A stretch of 9,341 nucleotides of DNA from Nitriliruptoraceae bacterium (GTDB lineage: Bacteria; Actinomycetota; Nitriliruptoria; Nitriliruptorales; Nitriliruptoraceae). The translations under genes and the position numbers were made by a program. A model generated the notes under the pieces. It had not been told where the DNA came from, searched no databases, and saw nothing but the letters and a program-made list of their open reading frames with translations. The DNA lies in NCBI GenBank assembly GCA_007123425.1, contig SKLC01000274.1, positions 1-9,341 on the forward strand, in the 5' to 3' direction. Below are positions 1-6,007 of the stretch, in pieces; within the stretch, counting starts at the first letter, position 1, and each line of letters opens with the position of its first letter.

Positions 1-812
1 ACGGCCGCGGCGATCCGCGCCACCTCGCCCAGCGCCCCCGGGGCGCCGGAGACGAGCAGCAGCAGCACCGCCGCGGTCAGTCCCGTCGCGCCGTGGCGGA
101 TCGCGCGGGCCGCGCGGGCGTCGGCGCCCTCCTCGATCCGGGTGCGTGCCATCGTGGGGCCGAAGAACACCAGCGTCGCGAGCAGCGTGAGCCCGCCCCA
201 CCCGAGCACGTTGGCGTGCAGATGGGCCAGGCGCACGCCGCCGTACCAGGCTCCGGGGATCAGGCCCGCACCCAGCAGGACCCCCAGGACGGCGCCGTGG
301 ACGAACTGCCCGTGCGCGCGCTCGTAGGCCCGGGCGATCCAGGCGAAGCGCGCCCCGACGGCCTGACGGCGCATGCGCCGCAGCCGCAGGTAGGCCGCGA
401 GCACGCTCGCCGTGACCGTCGCGCCGCCCAGGGCCACCAGCCACGGCAGGGAGGCCGGCAGCCCCACGAGCACGGCGAGGATCCCGGTGTTGGTGACCAG
501 CGGCCACCACCAGGCGCGCTCGCCGGCGGTGCGGGTCACGGTCCGGCCGAAGTGCTCGCTGAAGGTCAGCACCAGGTTGGTCAGCACCCCCAGCGTGAAC
601 AGGTGGACGGCCAGCCAGCGGCCGCCGGGCAGCACGGGGCCGAACGCGAGCCACACCAGCAGCGCGACGCCGTGCAGCAGCGCCAGGGTGATGCTGGGCG
701 CGGCCGCGGCGAAGGGGGAGCTCGCCCGCCGGTCGCCGTGTGCGCCCACGCCGGGCAGGGCCCCTGGTGGCGGATGCGCGCGCCGCTGCTGCCCGTCCCC
801 GCGTCCGCTCAC
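1..812 (-). CDS. Polytopic membrane protein, NnrS / heme-copper oxidase subunit I-like (C-terminus outside window)
   Basis: This is the minus-strand reading from a GTG at 812, preceded by a strong ribosome binding site (AGGAGGG, 824-818, five bases upstream). It is open to the window edge, giving 270 codons with the C-terminus missing. After a hydrophilic N-terminus of about 35 residues come several hydrophobic helices, roughly at residues 41-60, 66-84, 104-118, 122-140, 170-187, 200-218 and 242-255. Conserved-looking histidine motifs lie in or beside them: H70 (VHLFTLG), H87 (SEHF), H168/H172 (AHGQFVH) and H198/H200 (HLHANVLGWGGLT). The HLHxNxLGW pattern is typical of NnrS-like and NO-reductase or oxidase-I-like membrane proteins, including the membrane part of some actinobacterial copper oxidases. 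It starts 33 bp after the hemerythrin gene, so the two probably share a transcript and a role in nitric oxide or oxygen handling. The exact family is uncertain because the end is missing. Confidence 0.72.
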   Translation of the reverse strand, partial: MSGRGDGQQRRAHPPPGALPGVGAHGDRRASSPFAAAAPSITLALLHGVALLVWLAFGPVLPGGRWLAVHLFTLGVLTNLVLTFSEHFGRTVTRTAGERAWWWPLVTNTGILAVLVGLPASLPWLVALGGATVTASVLAAYLRLRRMRRQAVGARFAWIARAYERAHGQFVHGAVLGVLLGAGLIPGAWYGGVRLAHLHANVLGWGGLTLLATLVFFGPTMARTRIEEGADARAARAIRHGATGLTAAVLLLLVSGAPGALGEVARIAAA

Positions 813-845
813 GACGTCCCTCCTGCTCTCGCGCCCTCCGGGCGG

Positions 846-1331
846 TCAGCCCCGGCCGGCGGGGACGGTGGCGGGCGCCCGGCGGCGTGCGGCCTCGTGG
901 ACGGCCTCGACCTGCTCCCACTGGTCCGGCGCGAGCTCGTAGAGCGCGTAGGGGAACAGGTCGGTCTCCTCGTCGAAGATGTGCTCGGTGAGCTCGTCCG
1001 CGAGCCGGTGGACGCTGGCCGCCCACCCCGCCCCGCCGGCCAGGGCGGCGGCGAGCACGTCCTCGAGGTCGCGGTGCTCGGCGACCAGCGCGTCGAGACG
1101 GTCGTCGGCCTCCCACGCGGCGCGCAGCTGGGCGAACAGCCCCTGCTCCTCCTTGGCCGCATGCTCCCGCAGCAACGGAGCCACCCGCTCCTCGAGGGTG
1201 AGCACCACCTGGGCGTGCTCGCCGCGGTCGGCGGTGCGGCGCAGGCCGTAGACGAGGTCGAGCAGGCGCTCGTGCTCCTCGGCGAGCTCGTCGATGGCGG
1301 GCTGCAGGCGGCAGCCGCAGTAGTCACACAT
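846..1331 (-). CDS. Hemerythrin-like HHE-domain protein with N-terminal CxxCxC motif
   Basis: This is a 161-residue protein fitting a four-helix hemerythrin fold that binds a non-heme di-iron centre. Candidate ligands occur in the expected order: H20 (EEHERL), H57 and E61 (HxxxE in LREHAAKEE), H86 (AEHRDLE), and H117 and E121 (HxxxE in LTEHIFDEE). The N-terminus MCDYCGCR places Cys at 2, 5 and 7, a pattern I associate with actinobacterial proteins of this group; these cysteines could add redox or metal sensitivity. I chose the ATG at 1331 because a GAGGA ribosome binding site lies just upstream and because family members start at this motif; a GTG at 1358 would add nine unremarkable residues. 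Such proteins handle oxygen, nitric oxide or iron in the cytoplasm. The adjacent membrane gene, 33 bp downstream, supports a nitric oxide or oxygen role. The precise function is not deducible. Confidence 0.88.
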   Translation of the reverse strand: MCDYCGCRLQPAIDELAEEHERLLDLVYGLRRTADRGEHAQVVLTLEERVAPLLREHAAKEEQGLFAQLRAAWEADDRLDALVAEHRDLEDVLAAALAGGAGWAASVHRLADELTEHIFDEETDLFPYALYELAPDQWEQVEAVHEAARRRAPATVPAGRG

Positions 1332-1373
1332 GCCGGTCCTCGCTCTGTGGTGACCCACGAAGCCACATCCACG

Positions 1374-1403
1374 ACCATATCAAACGTTTATCAGTTCGAT
1401 AAA
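1374..1403 (-). promoter_or_regulatory. Putative weak promoter of the hemerythrin unit
   Basis: On the minus strand, TATGGT (plus positions 1374-1379) is a possible -10 box. TTTATC (1398-1403) lies 18 bases upstream at the -35 position. This gives a leader of about 35 bases before the ATG at 1331. The -35 match is poor (three of six), as expected for an activator-dependent or tightly repressed promoter. It is AT-rich compared with its surroundings, which is why it stands out. This is sequence inference only. Confidence 0.35.
1387..1403. promoter_or_regulatory. Inverted repeat TTTATC-N5-GATAAA, possible operator
   Basis: This is a perfect 6-bp inverted repeat with a 5-base spacer in an AT-rich island within GC-rich DNA. 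It overlaps the putative -35 of the hemerythrin unit. The perfect 8-bp palindrome AAACGTTT (1382-1389) abuts and overlaps it by three bases. Position and symmetry fit a dimeric regulator controlling the leftward genes, for example an Rrf2/NsrR-type or other nitric oxide- or redox-responsive factor. I cannot match it to a named consensus. Confidence 0.45.
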
Positions 1404-1477
1404 GGTAATCATCGGCGCCTCGGTGCGCATCGACCCGCCCGCTCCTCTTGCGTCCTCAGCCGCGGGCGGTGCGCGGC

Positions 1478-1507
1478 TTGACGGCCTTGCTCGCAGCCGC
1501 CTACCGT
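1478..1507 (+). promoter_or_regulatory. Putative sigma-70-type promoter for the hydrolase/FAD unit
   Basis: TTGACG (1478-1483) matches the -35 consensus at five of six bases. TACCGT (1502-1507) lies 18 bases downstream as an actinobacterial-type -10 (TANNNT). Transcription would start near 1514, which excludes translation from the ATG at 1448 and supports the GTG at 1553. The same form, TTGACGG-N17-TACYGT, recurs at 3834-3863 ahead of the CoA-transferase gene. Confidence 0.5.
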
Positions 1508-1521
1508 CACATCGGGACGCT

Positions 1522-1538
1522 GTACCGCAGAGCGGTAC
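1522..1538. promoter_or_regulatory. Perfect 7-bp inverted repeat GTACCGC-AGA-GCGGTAC, operator or leader hairpin
   Basis: Two 7-base arms (1522-1528 and 1532-1538) are separated by AGA, between the putative transcription start (about 1514) and the ribosome binding site (1542-1548). As DNA it fits a dimeric repressor site of the TetR, GntR or IclR kind just downstream of the start point. As RNA it would form a 7-bp stem with a 3-base loop immediately before the ribosome binding site. No U-tract follows, so it is not a conventional intrinsic terminator. Confidence 0.55.
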
Positions 1539-1541
1539 GTC

Positions 1542-1548
1542 AGGGAGG
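1542..1548 (+). promoter_or_regulatory. Ribosome binding site deciding the GTG start at 1553
   Basis: AGGGAGG lies four bases before the GTG at 1553. It is the only good Shine-Dalgarno sequence near the start of this reading frame and decides between the GTG and the ATG at 1448, which lies upstream of the putative promoter. Confidence 0.65.
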
Positions 1549-1552
1549 GTCT

Positions 1553-2386
1553 GTGGAGCGCCATCTCGTCCAGACAGCGTGCGGCTACGTGCACCTGCGC
1601 ACGGCGGGGGAGGCCTCGGCGGCTCCCACCGTGGTGCTGCTCCACCAGAGTCCTTCGTCGGGGCGCATGTGGCTCGACGTGATGCGCGAGCTCGCGCCGG
1701 GCATACGCACGTGCGCCGTGGATCTTCTCGGCTACGGCGACTCGGACATGCCTAGCGAGCAGCTGACCTTGGAGGAGCACGCTGATCTGGTGGCGGCGGC
1801 CGTGCGCCGGGTGGTGGCGGGTCCCGTCGTGCTGGTGGGGCACCACACCGGTGCGGTCGTGGCCGCGCACCTCGCGGCCAGCGAGACGGGCTGGGTCCAG
1901 GGTCTGCTGCTCTCGGGCTACCCCCTCTACCCGGACTGGCGTGCGAAGCTCGCTCGACTCGGCCCGGTTCTCCGACCGGTGTCGGTGGAGCGGGATGGTG
2001 CGGGGCTCGATGAGATCTGGCGCCATGTGACCGGGCCGCTCGAGCCGGATCCCGATCCCGAGGTGGCGCTGACCATCATGGCCGACCGGCTCCGCGCCGG
2101 GAGCTTGTGGTTCACGGGCTACGTGCAGCTGCTGGGTGCGGACCTGTCGAGGATCCTCGACGACGCCGCCGAGGCGGTGCGAGGTCGACCCACCGTCGTC
2201 GTGAGCGCTGATGCAGATCCGATCGAGGCGTATGCAGCGGAGGTCGCCCGCCGGTTCGGGGTGGACGTGACCCGGATCCAGGGCACGTCGTGGGTCAGCT
2301 TCGAGCACCCCGAGCGGGTCGCCGAGCCGATCGACGAGCTGGTCCGTCGGGTGCGCGCCGAGCTGACGGAGGTCACGGATGCCTAG
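1553..2386 (+). CDS. Alpha/beta-hydrolase-fold protein with His at the nucleophile position
   Basis: This is a 277-residue protein with alpha/beta-hydrolase architecture. A beta strand runs into LLHQSPSSGRMW (29-40, oxyanion-loop region), followed by VDLLGYGDSD (56-65), a nucleophile elbow LVGHHTGAVVA (94-104), a cap region around 120-200, a late acidic segment SADADP (218-223) and H252 in FEHPERVAEPI. The elbow has the sm-x-Nu-x-sm spacing, but residue 98 is His, not Ser, Cys or Asp. H252 and D220 or D222 could be the remaining triad members. I recall GxHTG-type elbows in a poorly characterised subgroup of this fold, so this may be a natural variant and not decay. The reaction is therefore unknown: hydrolysis by an unusual mechanism, C-C or ring cleavage, or a non-hydrolytic role. 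It overlaps the FAD gene by 8 bp, so the two are probably translated together. The GTG start is set by the ribosome binding site and promoter position. Confidence 0.85.
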   Translation: MERHLVQTACGYVHLRTAGEASAAPTVVLLHQSPSSGRMWLDVMRELAPGIRTCAVDLLGYGDSDMPSEQLTLEEHADLVAAAVRRVVAGPVVLVGHHTGAVVAAHLAASETGWVQGLLLSGYPLYPDWRAKLARLGPVLRPVSVERDGAGLDEIWRHVTGPLEPDPDPEVALTIMADRLRAGSLWFTGYVQLLGADLSRILDDAAEAVRGRPTVVVSADADPIEAYAAEVARRFGVDVTRIQGTSWVSFEHPERVAEPIDELVRRVRAELTEVTDA

Positions 2387-3830
2387 CCGCAGCCCGGAGA
2401 GGGCTGATCTCGTCATCGTCGGTGGTGGCACGGCCGGCCTGGCCGCCGCCGTGACCGCCGGCGAGCTCGGCCTGCGCGCCATCGTGATCGAGAAGACCGA
2501 GCGCCTCGGGGGCCAGCTGCTGTGGTCCTTCGGCCAGTTCAGCGCGGCAGGAACGCGCCGTCAACGGTCCCATGGCATCGCCGATCACCCCGACGACCAC
2601 TACGCGGACGTCATGCGGATCGGAGGACAGAAGGCGACGCCGCACCTGGTGCGCCTGGCCGTGGACCAGGCAGGCCCGATGGTGGACTGGCTGGAGGGCC
2701 TGGGCTTCCCGTTCGCCCCGGAGTGTCCGGCGCTCGTGCACGGCCACGAGGTCTACGGGCGACCTCGGACCTACTGGGGGAAGGGGCCGCGCACCCAGGG
2801 AGGGCGAGTGATCCTCGGCACGCTGCTGGCCCACCTCGACCCGGGCATCTGCGTGATGCTCGGGCACCGGTTCACGGACCTGCTCGTCGACGGGGGCACC
2901 GTCCGGGGCGTCCGTGCCGAGGGACCGCAGGGACCGGTGGAGATCGAGGCGCCCACCACGCTGCTGACGACCGGTGGCTACGCCGCGAATCGTGACCTGC
3001 TGGCCCAGCTGCAGCCCCGGTGGCCGAGCGCGCTGGTCGGGTGCCTCGACCATGCGACGGGGGACGCCCACGAGGTGCTGCAGCGTCGATTCGCGACCCC
3101 GCTGGTGCTCGGTGACCTGTACGTGCCGACCATGGGCATGATCGAGGACCCGGAGCGGCCCGGCTTCGGTCTCCGCCTGGCGGAGTCGCGGGTGATCGTC
3201 GATGCCAACGCCCGACCGCCGTGGGAGCTGTGGGTCAACCGCCGCGGCGAGCGGTTCGTCGCCGAGGACACCCGTTCCCCGCACCACCGCGAGCACCGGC
3301 TGCTGGAGCAGCCCGACCTCGTGATGGCTGCGGTGTGGGACCAGCGGGCGGTGGACCGTGGGCCAGCGGTGATCGGCCCCGAGTGGAGCCGCGATGACGA
3401 GCTCGCGGAAGCCGACCGCGGCAGGTGGCTGCACCGGGCCGACTCCCTGGAGGAGCTGGCCGCACGGCTCCGCGTCGACCCGGCGGGGTTGCGCGCCACG
3501 ACCGAGGCCTACAACCAGGCGCTACGGGAGGGGCGTGACGACCCGCTGGGGCGCAGCCACCGCCCGGGTCCGGTCGATGCGCCCCCGTTCTACGGCGCGG
3601 TGACGCGAGGCGGGATGCTGCTGACCCGTGGGGGGCCGAGCGTCGACGCTCGGCTCCGCCCGGTGACGGCCGGGGGCGAGCGCGTCGACGGCGTGCGGGT
3701 GGCTGGCGAGCTGCTGGGCATGAGCCAGTTCTCGGGCGACGCGTTCGCGGGCGGGATGAGCGTGGGGCCGGCGTTGGCGCTGGGGCGCTGGCTCGTCCAG
3801 GAGGCCGCGGGCGGCGCCGTCGGTCGCTGA
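2379..3830 (+). CDS. FAD-dependent oxidoreductase, fumarate reductase / 3-ketosteroid dehydrogenase flavoprotein family
   Basis: This is a 483-residue cytoplasmic flavoprotein. An N-terminal Rossmann motif, LVIVGGGTAGLAAA (11-24), ends in E39 (VIEKTERLGGQ), which would bind the FAD ribose. A middle segment HYADVMRIGG...MVDWLEGLGFPF (about 74-112) is typical of the succinate dehydrogenase/fumarate reductase flavoprotein superfamily. TTGGYAANRDLL (197-208) is the usual second FAD contact, and the C-terminal VAGELLG...GDAFAGGMSVGPALALGRWL (441-472) closes the FAD domain. Members oxidise or reduce C-C bonds next to carbonyls or carboxylates (fumarate, urocanate, 3-ketosteroids, tricarballylate); I cannot assign the substrate. 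There is no signal peptide or heme motif. The ATG at 2379 has GGAGG six bases upstream and overlaps the preceding stop by 8 bp (ATGCCTAG). It is the last gene of the first rightward unit. Confidence 0.9.
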   Translation: MPSRSPERADLVIVGGGTAGLAAAVTAGELGLRAIVIEKTERLGGQLLWSFGQFSAAGTRRQRSHGIADHPDDHYADVMRIGGQKATPHLVRLAVDQAGPMVDWLEGLGFPFAPECPALVHGHEVYGRPRTYWGKGPRTQGGRVILGTLLAHLDPGICVMLGHRFTDLLVDGGTVRGVRAEGPQGPVEIEAPTTLLTTGGYAANRDLLAQLQPRWPSALVGCLDHATGDAHEVLQRRFATPLVLGDLYVPTMGMIEDPERPGFGLRLAESRVIVDANARPPWELWVNRRGERFVAEDTRSPHHREHRLLEQPDLVMAAVWDQRAVDRGPAVIGPEWSRDDELAEADRGRWLHRADSLEELAARLRVDPAGLRATTEAYNQALREGRDDPLGRSHRPGPVDAPPFYGAVTRGGMLLTRGGPSVDARLRPVTAGGERVDGVRVAGELLGMSQFSGDAFAGGMSVGPALALGRWLVQEAAGGAVGR

Positions 3831-3833
3831 AGG

Positions 3834-3863
3834 TTGACGGTTGCCTCTCGGGCCGAGTACTGT
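3834..3863 (+). promoter_or_regulatory. Putative sigma-70-type promoter for the CoA-transferase unit
   Basis: TTGACG (3834-3839) and TACTGT (3858-3863) are 18 bases apart, exactly the spacing seen at 1478-1507, and the base after TTGACG is G in both. A start near 3870 is expected. An alternative pairing, TTGCCT (3841) with TATAAC (3863), is possible. It lies in the 94-bp gap after the FAD gene, where no terminator hairpin is visible, so read-through from the upstream unit is also likely. Confidence 0.55.
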
Positions 3864-3865
3864 AT

Positions 3866-3879
3866 AACGGAATGCCGTT
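3866..3879. promoter_or_regulatory. Inverted repeat AACGG-AATG-CCGTT, possible operator at the start point
   Basis: Perfect 5-bp arms with a 4-base spacer lie directly downstream of the -10 box and over the predicted transcription start, a classical repressor position. The GGAAT-like core recalls IclR-family sites, but the match is loose. It differs in sequence from the palindrome at 1522-1538, so one shared regulator is not established. Confidence 0.45.
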
Positions 3880-3898
3880 TCGCTAAGAGGAACATCTG

Positions 3899-3928
3899 AT
3901 GCTTGGCGCGAATCAGGGGGGCGTGTGA
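3899..3928 (+). CDS. Nine-codon leader ORF coupled to the CoA-transferase start
   Basis: An ATG at 3899 has a clear ribosome binding site (AAGAGGAA, 3885-3892, six bases upstream) and opens a reading frame MLGANQGGV. Its TGA (3926-3928) overlaps the GTG start of the CoA-transferase in the sequence GTGA. It lies about 29 bases downstream of the predicted transcription start. The arrangement suggests translational coupling: ribosomes ending on the leader would be placed at the next start. The peptide has no run of one amino acid that would mark an attenuator. The CoA-transferase also has its own G-rich sequence (3915-3921), so the leader may be dispensable or fortuitous. Confidence 0.4.
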   Translation: MLGANQGGV

Positions 3929-5124
3929 GCAGCGGACCGTTGCAGGGCATCCGTGTCATGGACTGCTCGACGATCCTGGCGGGGCCCCTGGCCTGCCAGA
4001 TCCTCGGCGACTACGGCGCCGAGGTCACCAAGATCGAGCATCCAGAGCGCCCCGATGGCATGCGCGGCCACGGTGAGAGCGTCGAGGGCGTGGGCCTGTG
4101 GTGGAAGGAGATCGCGCGGAACAAGCGCACCGTCGCGCTCCACCTCGGCCAGCCTGAGGGCGCCGAGCTGTTCCTGGAGCTGGCCAGGCATCACGACGTG
4201 GTGGTGGAGAGCTTCCGCCCCGGCACGCTCGAGCGCTGGGGCATCGGATGGGAGACGCTGCACGAGGCGAATCCGGACCTGGTTCTGCTGCGCGTGAGCG
4301 GCTTCGGCCAGGACGGCCCGTACGCGCCCCGACCCGCCTTCGGGACCTTGGTGGAGGCCATGAGCGGCTTCGCTCACCTCACGGGCCAACCCGACGGTCC
4401 CCCCACGCTGCCGGCCTTCGGGCTCGCCGACTCGATCGCGGGCATGGCGGGAGCCTCCGCGGTGACGATGGCGCTGTATCACCGGGACGCGCACGGTGGC
4501 GGCGGCCAGTACATCGACCTGTCCCTGCTCGAGCCGATCATGACCGCGGTCGGGCCGGCACCGACGGTCTATGACCGCACCGGAAAGATCCCGCAGCGGC
4601 ACGGCAACCGCTCCACCAACAATGCTCCGCGCAACCTGTACCGCACGGCCGACGGCCACTGGGTCGCGATCTCCACGAGCGCGAACGCGATCGCCGAGCG
4701 GGTCATGCGCCTCGTCGGGCACCCCGAGGTCGTCGAGGAGCCCTGGTTCGCGACGGGCGGGCAGCGCGCCGAGCACGCCGACGTCCTCGACCGCTACGTG
4801 GGCGACTGGATCGCCGAGCGCACGCGCGAGGAGGTGGTCGAGCAGTTCACCGAGGCCGGTGCGGCGGTGGCGCCCGTCTACGACGCGTCGGACCTCGTCG
4901 CCGACCCCCAGGTGCAGGCCCGGGAGATGTTGACGCGCGTCGTGGATGACGAGCTCGGGGAGCTCCTGCAGCACAACGTGCTCTTCCGCATGTCCGAGAC
5001 GCCGGGAGGAATCCGCTTCACGGGGCGGCCGCATGGGGAGTCCACGCGGGACGTGCTGGTGGGAGAGCTCGGTCTCGATCCCGACCGGTTCGATGAGCTG
5101 CGAGGTCGCGGTGTCGTCGGCTGA
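3925..5124 (+). CDS. Class III CoA-transferase (CaiB/BaiF family)
   Basis: This is a 399-residue enzyme of the formyl-CoA transferase / CaiB/BaiF family, which moves CoA between carboxylic acids through an aspartyl-CoA thioester. It is close to the usual family length of about 400. Hallmarks are LQGIRVMDCSTILAGPLACQILGDYGAEVTKIE (6-38), RNKRTVALHL (65-74), VVVESFRPGTLERWGIGW (92-109), VSGFGQDGPYAPRPAFG (124-140) and the catalytic-Asp region FGLADSIAGMAG (165-176), where D169 is the probable nucleophile. GGGGQYIDLSLLEP (191-204) is also typical. It probably activates the pathway acid as a CoA ester before the lyase encoded next, whose start it overlaps by 14 bp. Donor and acceptor cannot be told from sequence. 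The start is the GTG at 3925, a few bases after AGGGGGG and overlapping a short leader ORF. Confidence 0.93.
   Translation: MSSGPLQGIRVMDCSTILAGPLACQILGDYGAEVTKIEHPERPDGMRGHGESVEGVGLWWKEIARNKRTVALHLGQPEGAELFLELARHHDVVVESFRPGTLERWGIGWETLHEANPDLVLLRVSGFGQDGPYAPRPAFGTLVEAMSGFAHLTGQPDGPPTLPAFGLADSIAGMAGASAVTMALYHRDAHGGGGQYIDLSLLEPIMTAVGPAPTVYDRTGKIPQRHGNRSTNNAPRNLYRTADGHWVAISTSANAIAERVMRLVGHPEVVEEPWFATGGQRAEHADVLDRYVGDWIAERTREEVVEQFTEAGAAVAPVYDASDLVADPQVQAREMLTRVVDDELGELLQHNVLFRMSETPGGIRFTGRPHGESTRDVLVGELGLDPDRFDELRGRGVVG
5102..5105 (+). promoter_or_regulatory. Ribosome binding site deciding the lyase start
   Basis: GAGG lies five bases before the GTG at 5111, inside the end of the CoA-transferase gene. 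The nearby in-frame ATG at 5093 has no comparable site, so the GTG is preferred. Confidence 0.5.
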
Positions 5125-6007
5125 GCCCCGCCCGGTGCTGCACCGCTCCTACCTCTACGTGCCGGGGTCGGACCCACGACGTGTGCGCAAGGCGCTGGAG
5201 GCCGGCGCCGACGCGGTGATCATCGACCTCGAGGACGCGGTGGCGCCCTCGGCCAAGCCTGCGGCTCGGGAGGTCGCCGCGGAGGTGCTCGCCGACGCTG
5301 CGGTCGCGGCGCCGTGCGACGTTCACGTGCGCATCGACCGGGAAGCGGACGGGACCTACCGGCAGGCCGACCTCGAGGCCGCGGTCGGTCGGGGGCTCGA
5401 CGCCCTGCGGCTGCCGAAGGTCGAGGACCCCGGGGCGGTGCGCGACCTCGACGCCCGCCTGGCGCGCCTCGAGGAGGAGCGTGGGATGCCCGTGGGAGGC
5501 GTCGCGCTCTACCCCACGTTCGAGTCGGCGCTCGGGCTGGTGCGAACCACGGAGCTGCTCGCCAGCTCCGCCCGGATCGTCAGGGCAGCGATCGGCACGA
5601 GCGACCTGCTGTCGGACCTGATGGCGCACGGCGACGACGCGCTGGCGACCCTCCACGCACGTTCCGAGCTGGTGCTGCGCTCACGTGCCGGCCGGGTCGG
5701 GCCGCCCATCGACAGCGTGCACACCGACCTCTCCGACGAGTCCGGCCTGGTCGCCGAAGCCCATCGGGCTCGCGCCCTGGGGTTCTTCGGCAAGTCCCTG
5801 ATCCATCCACGACAGATCGCGCCCGTGCACGACGTGTTCACCCCGACCGCGGCCGAGATCGAGCAGGCCGAGCGGGTCATCGCCGCCGCCGAGGAGGCGT
5901 CGCGGCAGGGCGCGGGCGGCGTGGAGCTGGACGGCGAGTTCGTCGATCCCGCGGTGGTCGGCCGGGCGCGCGCGGTCCTCGGCATGCGACAGGAGTCGAC
6001 GAGATGA
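5111..6007 (+). CDS. HpcH/HpaI aldolase / CitE-like acyl-CoA lyase
   Basis: This is a 298-residue protein of the citrate lyase beta-subunit-like family, which cleaves beta-hydroxyacyl-CoA esters such as citramalyl-CoA, malyl-CoA or citryl-CoA with Mg2+. Visible hallmarks are RSYLYVPGSDPRRVRKAL (12-29), ADAVIIDLEDAVAPSAKPAAR (33-53), VHVRIDRE (71-78, R74 in the usual substrate-arginine region), LRLPKVEDP (99-107), LYPTFESALGLV (133-144) with E138 as probable Mg ligand, AAIGTSDLLSDL (159-170) with D165 as the other, and GKSLIHPRQIAPVHDVFTP (227-245). The usual IETARG-type segment reads FESALG here. Its place directly after a CoA-transferase, with a 14-bp overlap, fits cleavage of the CoA ester made by that enzyme, probably to acetyl-CoA or propionyl-CoA plus a 2-oxo acid. 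It lacks partner citrate-lyase subunits, so it is not part of the CitDEF complex. Confidence 0.88.
   Translation: MSSAEPRPVLHRSYLYVPGSDPRRVRKALEAGADAVIIDLEDAVAPSAKPAAREVAAEVLADAAVAAPCDVHVRIDREADGTYRQADLEAAVGRGLDALRLPKVEDPGAVRDLDARLARLEEERGMPVGGVALYPTFESALGLVRTTELLASSARIVRAAIGTSDLLSDLMAHGDDALATLHARSELVLRSRAGRVGPPIDSVHTDLSDESGLVAEAHRARALGFFGKSLIHPRQIAPVHDVFTPTAAEIEQAERVIAAAEEASRQGAGGVELDGEFVDPAVVGRARAVLGMRQESTR

Noticed and set aside
93..1481. 462-codon plus-strand open frame across the left end
   Set aside because: It lies antisense to the hemerythrin and membrane genes, is low-complexity and rich in Gly, Gln, Arg and Pro, and shows no domain. It is a by-product of high GC.
1448..1552. Longer start (ATG 1448) for the hydrolase-fold gene
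   Set aside because: It lacks a ribosome binding site, lies upstream of the putative promoter and palindrome, and adds 35 residues unlike the fold. The GTG at 1553 has AGGGAGG.
3831..3924. Transcription terminator between the two rightward units
   Set aside because: No GC-rich stem followed by a T-run is visible; the only hairpin-like element is the 14-bp repeat at 3866-3879, which sits at the predicted transcription start.
4946..5110. Longer starts for the lyase (4946 or 5093)
   Set aside because: The 4946 frame runs inside the CoA-transferase and encodes a Ser/Arg-rich tail with no family match; 5093 lacks a ribosome binding site.
5314..6003. Cyclase reading frame extended upstream to give 502 residues
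   Set aside because: The extra part overlaps the lyase gene in another frame and is an Arg/Gly-rich shadow; ATG 6004 has AGGAG and gives the normal family length.
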